Shown here: positions 4,601 through 9,380 of the stretch, in pieces | Layout: every line of letters starts with the position of its first letter | Position numbering within the stretch: the stretch's first letter is position 1 | Origin: an uncultured Lachnospiraceae bacterium | GTDB taxonomy: Bacteria > Bacillota_A > Clostridia > Lachnospirales > Lachnospiraceae | Direction of reading: 5' to 3' | Length of the DNA stretch: 9,380 nucleotides | Assembly: GCA_910585855.1 (NCBI GenBank) | Contig: CAJUGZ010000169.1 | Location: 1-9,380 of the forward strand | Translations under genes and position numbers: made by a program | Notes under the pieces: model-generated | Databases searched by the model: none | Told to the model about the DNA's origin: nothing | What the model saw: the letters and a program-made list of their open reading frames with translations, nothing else

Positions 4601-6971
4601 AGTATAAATTTATTTCTACTTTTTTCATAAGTTCAACATAAGATTCAAATCTTCCTTCAAATACTTTATTGATTGTAAGCGGGGTATATCCCATGTTTTG
4701 CAACACAGGAAGTTTAAATATTTTCTTTTCTAATAATTCAGAAAAATCCTGTGTTTTATATTCGTTTAATATTGCTTCGATAATCGTTTTCTTTTCACTA
4801 TCCAAATCTTGAATAATGTAATCTATCTTAATCTTTCTCAGCCTTTCTTCTTTTGAAATCGGAGGGATTTTATAGCCAACAAATGCGACAATATCAAATT
4901 TATCAATATGATAACCTATCTGATCTTGCATTCTTTTAACAAATTCCTTAGATAATAAAAGTTCATCCAAAAACTTGTTTTTATCATTTTCAGCCATAAA
5001 CGTCGCATAAAACATTTCATAAGTTGGATACTGATCTAAAATATTATTTCTAACGCAACTATCAATATTTTCTTTTACTAGATTTCCATTTTCATTACGA
5101 TACTGGACAACTTCATTTTCGATATTAACAGCCTGTCCTTTCACAAATGCTTTTTCAAAATGTCTGGCTGTTCTACCGCCACCTGTGTTAAATCCCTGAG
5201 GACTTCCTTTTGGAAATTTTCCTGTATCATTCACATTTGCAACAGCTACAGGTTCTCCATCAAATTCTGGGTCTTCAAATTTTTTATAATTTTTTCTGAA
5301 ATCTAAAATTGTAAAATGCAGTTTGCTTTTCTTTTCATCTCCAATAGTGAAATTTTCATTTATTCTTGTACCTCGTCCAATCGTTTGTTTAAATTCTGTC
5401 ATAGAACCTATTGTTTTATCAAGCACAATTATTTCACAAGTTTCACTATCAACACCAGTGGACATCAATTTACTTGTTACAGCAATAACAGGATATTTTG
5501 TGTTGGGATCAGTGAAGTTTTCTAGTTCAGCTTTCCCAATTTCATCATCACCAGTTATCTTCATAATATATTTTGGATTTTCGGCTACAAGGTCACTATT
5601 TAAGTTTTTCAGCTTCAAAACCATAGCATCTGCATGTTCAATATTTTCACAAAAGACAATTGTTTTTGCATATCTACAATCATTATCTTTCATATAGTCT
5701 GTAATTCTTTTTGCTACAGTTTCCCTTCTGGAATCAATCGCTATTGTCCTGTCAAATTCTTTTTGTTCGTATATCCTGTTTTCCAGTGGTTTTCCATGAA
5801 TATCCAGTTCGCCAGGTTTGGGAATGTATCCCTTTTCATCAATATCTAACTCCACAGAAATCACTCTGTAAGGTGCTAAAAATCCATCTTCAATTCCCTG
5901 TTTTAATGAATATGTATAAATTGGTTTTCCATCTGTTTCAGAGCAGAAGTATCCTATATTAGAAACATCTTCTGTTTCTTTCGGAGTCGCCGTTAATCCT
6001 ATTTGTGTGGCAGAATTAAAATATTCCAAAATCTCATGCCATGTACTGTCTTCTGATGCCGAACCCCTATGACACTCATCCACAATGATAAGGTCAAAGA
6101 AATCTGATGGAAGCTCTTTATAATAATCTTTGTCTTTGCTTTTTAATTGCTGATAGAGAGCAGTATAAATTTCATATGCAGTATCCTTTTTAATTGTTTC
6201 TGATTTCATTTTTAGCATTACGCCTGCATCAACAAAAGGTTTGAAATCTTTCTGCATTGTCTGGTCTGCTAAAGCATTTCTATCAACCAGATACAATATT
6301 TTCTTTTTTGTTTTTGATTTCCAAAGTCTCCAGACAATCTGGAAAGCAGTAAATGTTTTTCCAGTTCCTGTTGCCATAACTAAAAGCAGCCTTGTTTTGC
6401 TTTGAGCGATTGCTTCAATCACTTTATTGATTGCTATTCTCTGGTAATATCTTGGTTTCTTAGGATTTGCTTTTGATGTATCAATATAATACGGCTGACT
6501 GACAAGTTTTATTTCGTCATCTGTTAATTCCTTTTCTTTGATATATCTACTCCATAAATCTTCTGGATATGGGAAATCACCCATTTTCATATTAGAATTA
6601 TTTTGTCCAGTAATCATATCCTGTTCTATCAGATCAACACCATTTGTAGAATATGCAAATGGAATATCAAGAATAATTGCATAATCAATAACTTGTTGAT
6701 AACCTTCCATAGCCGAATGGTCTAAGCCTTTAGCTTCAACAAGTGCAAGCGGAATATTATTGTGATATAAAAGCATATAATCCGCTTTTTTCTGTTCACC
6801 TCTTGCAACCTTATCACCATTAATATTGACTCTTCCTGCTGTAAAATAATACTCCATAACAATATTATCAGTATTCTTTCCCCATCGTTCTTCGATTATA
6901 GGGGTGATATAAATGCGTTTTGTATTTTCTTCGTTTTTTATTTGTTCTTGTAATTCTTCTGGAGTAATCAT
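4599..6971 (-). CDS. hsdR: Type I restriction endonuclease subunit R (HsdR)
   Basis: This 790-aa motor and nuclease subunit translocates DNA using ATP and cuts unmodified DNA away from the recognition site, acting with HsdM-S. The N-terminal nuclease domain has D64 and E79-A-K81 (ADYMLLYHNNIPLALVEAK), a PD-(D/E)XK site. The SF2 helicase core follows: Walker A MATGTGKT (199-206), DECH (298-301), motif III LTATP (326-330), STGVD (504-508) and motif VI QTIGRGTR (529-536). The C-terminal 230 residues are the helical part that contacts the methyltransferase. The length is normal for the shorter, EcoKI-like HsdR group, and no key residue is missing. The start MITPEELQEQ at 6971 has GAAAGGAAG about 12 nt upstream, a longer gap than usual, but no better start is seen. 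It is the first gene of the operon. Confidence 0.96.
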   Translation of the reverse strand: MITPEELQEQIKNEENTKRIYITPIIEERWGKNTDNIVMEYYFTAGRVNINGDKVARGEQKKADYMLLYHNNIPLALVEAKGLDHSAMEGYQQVIDYAIILDIPFAYSTNGVDLIEQDMITGQNNSNMKMGDFPYPEDLWSRYIKEKELTDDEIKLVSQPYYIDTSKANPKKPRYYQRIAINKVIEAIAQSKTRLLLVMATGTGKTFTAFQIVWRLWKSKTKKKILYLVDRNALADQTMQKDFKPFVDAGVMLKMKSETIKKDTAYEIYTALYQQLKSKDKDYYKELPSDFFDLIIVDECHRGSASEDSTWHEILEYFNSATQIGLTATPKETEDVSNIGYFCSETDGKPIYTYSLKQGIEDGFLAPYRVISVELDIDEKGYIPKPGELDIHGKPLENRIYEQKEFDRTIAIDSRRETVAKRITDYMKDNDCRYAKTIVFCENIEHADAMVLKLKNLNSDLVAENPKYIMKITGDDEIGKAELENFTDPNTKYPVIAVTSKLMSTGVDSETCEIIVLDKTIGSMTEFKQTIGRGTRINENFTIGDEKKSKLHFTILDFRKNYKKFEDPEFDGEPVAVANVNDTGKFPKGSPQGFNTGGGRTARHFEKAFVKGQAVNIENEVVQYRNENGNLVKENIDSCVRNNILDQYPTYEMFYATFMAENDKNKFLDELLLSKEFVKRMQDQIGYHIDKFDIVAFVGYKIPPISKEERLRKIKIDYIIQDLDSEKKTIIEAILNEYKTQDFSELLEKKIFKLPVLQNMGYTPLTINKVFEGRFESYVELMKKVEINLY

Positions 6972-7009
6972 TATTATAGTTATCTTCCTTTCTATTATTT
7001 TCCATTCTT

Positions 7010-7038
7010 ATTTTACTATAACATTCTTTAATTATCAA
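7010..7038 (-). promoter_or_regulatory. Candidate sigma-A promoter of the hsdR operon
   Basis: On the minus strand TTGATA (7033-7038) and TAAAAT (7010-7015) are separated by 17 bp. The -10 box is about 38 bp before the hsdR ATG. Each box differs from consensus by one base. The surrounding DNA is very AT-rich, so chance matches are easy; confidence comes from the spacing and position. Confidence 0.45.
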
Positions 7039-7084
7039 TATAATTCAATATAAAAAACAAATATGTAGAGGGCGTAAATCAAAA

Positions 7085-7131
7085 GTTGGTTATATTGTGA
7101 AATTGCCACGCAATTTCACAATATAACCAAC
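7085..7131. repeat. Perfect palindrome: 22-bp inverted repeat with a 3-nt loop (CAC)
   Basis: Arms 7085-7106 (starting GTTGGTTATATTGTG) and 7110-7131 are exact reverse complements around CAC at 7107-7109. As RNA or single-stranded DNA this would form an uninterrupted 22-bp stem. Reading on the minus strand, the stem is followed at once by TTTTGATTT, so it could act as a terminator shielding hsdR from upstream readthrough, although the stem is AT-rich and the T-run short. On the + strand no T-run follows. It lies about 47 bp upstream of the candidate hsdR -35 box. It could also be a dispersed palindromic repeat or a regulator site. Confidence 0.8.
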
Positions 7132-7478
7132 GACAGCTACGAGAAAGCACCGTTTGAAAGAGAAAGAGTATTGCTTGCAGATAATAAAAACAAGTGCTTT
7201 TGGGGTTGAATATATGAATATAATAATAAGTAAAAAGAAATTACAAATTTTGTGAATAGAATTAAACTACTTAGCACCGTGTTACCGTCCACACGGTAGA
7301 AATGCCTATTTTATGCAGATTTCAGGGAATATCGTCCAGTTATCATCATAAACCTCCTGATTTTACAAGCCAGAAGCCAGCGCATTTTTGAATCTCAGTT
7401 TGTTTTCTAAAGTGTGCTGTTATTTTTTTGGTCAGAAATAAAAATTAAGAAAAATTTTTTAGTTTAAACAAGAAATAC
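7132..7478. other. Intergenic region between the palindrome and the nadE promoter, no gene recognised
   Basis: No credible ORF is seen on either strand. Notable small items are a 6-bp hairpin TACCGT-CCAC-ACGGTA (7283-7298) with an alternative pairing ACCGTG/CACGGT (7276-7281, 7292-7297), a repeated AGCACCGT (7146-7153 and 7273-7280), and a minus-strand 12-codon ORF (7349-7311) starting with two ATGs behind a perfect AGGAGG (7353-7358). The mini-ORF may be the remnant of a lost gene start. I see no known riboswitch or T-box pattern. Confidence 0.5.
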
Positions 7479-7507
7479 TTGCATTTTAGATAAAATCTTA
7501 TTAGAAT
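7479..7507 (+). promoter_or_regulatory. Candidate sigma-A promoter of nadE
   Basis: TTGCAT (7479-7484) and TAGAAT (7502-7507) are separated by exactly 17 bp on the + strand. The -10 box differs from consensus by one base; the -35 box keeps the TTG. A transcript would have a leader of about 130 nt before the nadE ATG at 7645, long enough for regulation, but I see no clear structured element in it. Confidence 0.45.
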
Positions 7508-7631
7508 GAAAGCAACTTTATTTGTAAAATTTGCAAAACCGGAATAAAAATAAGTTAGAATAATAAACTACATTCAGAATAATAAAAATACGAAAATTAT
7601 ATCAATAATAGTAATAATAGCAGAGATACGA

Positions 7632-7639
7632 AAAGGAGG
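7632..7639 (+). promoter_or_regulatory. Strong ribosome binding site of nadE
   Basis: AAAGGAGG precedes the ATG at 7645 by 5 nt. It is a near-perfect complement of the 16S rRNA tail and fixes the start codon, which also matches the expected N-terminus of the glutaminase domain (LRVAAATPKIKVAD). Confidence 0.8.
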
Positions 7640-7644
7640 CTTTT

Positions 7645-9380
7645 ATGAAAAACGGGTTTTTACGTGTGGCAGCGGCGACACCAAAGATAAAGGTGGCTGA
7701 TTGTATTTATAACAGAGAACAGACTGAAAAACTAATTGACTGGGCAGTTGATCATCAAGTACAGCTTTTAGTTTTGCCGGAACTTGGAATAACAGGCTAT
7801 ACCTGCAGTGATTTATTTTTGCAGAATCGTCTGCTTGATTTGGCAAAAATGCAGATTTTGCAGTTAAGAGATGATACAAAAGGGAAAAATATTGTAGTGG
7901 CAGCAGGGTTTCCAATGGAATGGAATGGAGGTCTTTATAATTTGGCAGCCGTTCTTTTTGATGGAAAAGTGCTTGGGTTAGTGCCAAAACGCTGTATTCC
8001 AAATTATTCGGAGTTTTATGAGGCAAGACATTTTAAAGAAGGAATGGAGCATCCGATAGAAATTGAATTTGGCGGAGAAAAAGTATGGATAGGAACAAAT
8101 CTGCTGTTTCAATGTGAAACAATAAAAGGATTTACTTTAGCAGTAGAAATTTGTGAAGATCTCTGGGTTCCTTGTCCGCCGAGTATTCGTCATGCATTGG
8201 CTGGAGCAACTGTAATTGCCAACCTTTCTGCCAGTAATGAAACGACAGGAAAGGATGTTTATCGCAGACAGTTAGTAGAAAGTCAGTCGGCACGGTTAAT
8301 TTGCGGCTATATCTATGCCGATGCCGGAGAAGGCGAATCCAGTACCGACTTAGTATTTGCAGCACATAATTTAATAGCAGAAAACGGTACAATGTTAGCA
8401 GAAGCCATACGTTTTCAAAATCAGGCAGTAATAGCAGATTTGGATTTGGAACGGATTCGCAGCGAGAGAAGGAGAATGAAAACATTTGGGTTATCCTCTT
8501 ATAGTGACTATCAGATTGTATTTTTTGCAATGCAGGACACCGATAGGATACAAGATATAAAAACAATTCAGCAAGAACAAGAAAAGAAGAAATTATACCG
8601 CTATGTCGATCCGACCCCATTTGTTCCATATGAGAAAAAAGATAGGGATAAGCGCTGTAAAGAGATTTTGTCAATTCAGGCGATGGGTTTAAAAAAACGA
8701 TTGGAACATACGAATTGTCAGTCAGCCGTGCTTGGTATTTCGGGCGGCTTAGATTCAACATTAGCACTTTTGGTTACAGTAAGAGCATTTGGTTTGCTTG
8801 GTCTGGAAAGAAAAAAGATTATGGCGGTGACAATGCCTTGTTTTGGAACAACGGATCGCACCTATCAAAATGCTGTACTTTTAATAAAAAAACTTGGAGC
8901 AGAATTAAAAGAAGTGGATATTCGAAATGCTGTACAGCTCCATTTTCAAGATATTGGACAAGATCCAAATCAGCATGATGTCACCTATGAAAATGCACAG
9001 GCACGTGAGCGTACACAGGTTTTAATGGATCTTGCCAATCAAACAAATGGTATGGTAATCGGCACAGGGGATATGTCGGAATTAGCACTTGGATGGGCAA
9101 CTTATAATGGAGATCATATGTCAATGTATGGAGTCAATGCTTCTGTTCCCAAAACTTTAGTGCGGCATTTGGTACGATATTATGCAGATACCTGCAAAGA
9201 CAGTGAACTTGCCAGCGTATTGATGGATATATTGGCTACACCGGTAAGCCCGGAACTGCTGCCGCCAAAAGACGGAGAGATTGCTCAGAAAACAGAGGAT
9301 ATTGTAGGTCCATATGATCTGCATGATTTTTATCTTTATTATATTCTTCGATTTGGCTATACTCCTTCTAAAATCTATAT
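7645..9380 (+). CDS. nadE: Glutamine-dependent NAD+ synthetase (NadE), cut at the right window edge
   Basis: The enzyme makes NAD+ from deamido-NAD+, ATP and glutamine in the cytoplasm, the last step of NAD biosynthesis. 578 codons are in the window and no stop is reached; the family is usually about 640 aa. The N-terminal nitrilase-type glutaminase domain (about 1-270) has the catalytic triad E46 (LPELGITGY), K115 (VPKRCIPNY) and C170 (VEICEDLWVP), spaced as in the well-studied two-domain enzymes. The synthetase domain carries the ATP pyrophosphatase loop SGGLDS (366-371), followed by GTGDMSELALGW (473-484) and the DHMSMYGVNASVPKTLV region. The start is supported by AAAGGAGG, 5 nt before ATG 7645. 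Its base composition is visibly less AT-rich than the hsd operon. It is transcribed divergently from hsdR and probably is the resident housekeeping gene. Confidence 0.97.
   Translation, partial: MKNGFLRVAAATPKIKVADCIYNREQTEKLIDWAVDHQVQLLVLPELGITGYTCSDLFLQNRLLDLAKMQILQLRDDTKGKNIVVAAGFPMEWNGGLYNLAAVLFDGKVLGLVPKRCIPNYSEFYEARHFKEGMEHPIEIEFGGEKVWIGTNLLFQCETIKGFTLAVEICEDLWVPCPPSIRHALAGATVIANLSASNETTGKDVYRRQLVESQSARLICGYIYADAGEGESSTDLVFAAHNLIAENGTMLAEAIRFQNQAVIADLDLERIRSERRRMKTFGLSSYSDYQIVFFAMQDTDRIQDIKTIQQEQEKKKLYRYVDPTPFVPYEKKDRDKRCKEILSIQAMGLKKRLEHTNCQSAVLGISGGLDSTLALLVTVRAFGLLGLERKKIMAVTMPCFGTTDRTYQNAVLLIKKLGAELKEVDIRNAVQLHFQDIGQDPNQHDVTYENAQARERTQVLMDLANQTNGMVIGTGDMSELALGWATYNGDHMSMYGVNASVPKTLVRHLVRYYADTCKDSELASVLMDILATPVSPELLPPKDGEIAQKTEDIVGPYDLHDFYLYYILRFGYTPSKIY

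Noticed and set aside
7283..7298. Small TACCGT/ACGGTA hairpin as a terminator or riboswitch
   Set aside because: The stem is only 6 bp, no T-run follows on either strand, and no known riboswitch core is seen around it.
7311..7349. Minus-strand 12-codon ORF (MMITGRYSLKSA) behind a perfect AGGAGG
   Set aside because: It faintly recalls the N-terminus of Rrf2-type regulators, but it is too short, stops at once, and the frame after the stop shows no recognisable domain. It is mentioned in the intergenic entry only.
8132..8767. Minus-strand open frames opposite nadE (211 and 127 codons)
   Set aside because: They lie opposite the NadE coding sequence, whose motifs are unmistakable. The translations are low-complexity Leu/Ser/Pro/His-rich shadows without start signals.

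Overview
The window looks like a low-GC, Gram-positive, Clostridia-type chromosome, probably Lachnospiraceae. This rests on AT-rich DNA, strong AGGAGG-type ribosome binding sites, and the general look of the proteins; no 16S rRNA or other phylogenetic marker is present, so the placement is an inference.

Layout from left to right. Positions 1-195 hold an unidentified 3' gene fragment on the + strand. It is overlapped tail-to-tail by a 30-codon minus-strand mini-ORF that has a good promoter and ribosome binding site. Positions 196-576 are AT-rich and have no gene. Positions 577-6971 form one minus-strand operon, read right to left: hsdR (type I restriction subunit), hsdM-hsdS (methyltransferase fused to a single-TRD specificity half), a 59-aa ribbon-helix-helix-type protein, a 68-aa protein of unknown function, and a DUF2971-type gene. 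Gaps inside the operon are 1 to 15 bp, and two Shine-Dalgarno sequences overlap the preceding stop codon. Positions 6972-7644 are a divergent intergenic region with candidate promoters for both flanking genes and a perfect 22-bp-stem palindrome. From 7645 to the right edge runs nadE, a glutamine-dependent NAD+ synthetase, cut by the window end.

The restriction-modification part looks intact: HsdR has its PD-(D/E)XK nuclease and all main helicase motifs, and HsdM has its SAM and NPPY motifs. The specificity part is a single target recognition domain fused to HsdM, so the complex probably uses two HsdM-S copies and reads a symmetric split site. The last operon gene is dead. It carries an in-frame TGA and, further down, a 132-bp non-autonomous element (1099-1230) with 17-bp perfect inverted ends and a 10-bp target duplication. 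Removing the element plus one duplication restores the DUF2971-type motif KGVSINF in frame.

The most noteworthy points are the precisely resolvable MITE insertion, the second independent lesion in the same gene, the HsdM-HsdS half-subunit fusion, the two small unknown or regulatory genes wedged between the RM genes and the DUF2971 gene, and the perfect hairpin upstream of hsdR. I see no convincing wholly new system here; the closest candidate is the three-gene tail (RHH protein, 68-aa protein, DUF2971 protein) of the RM operon.
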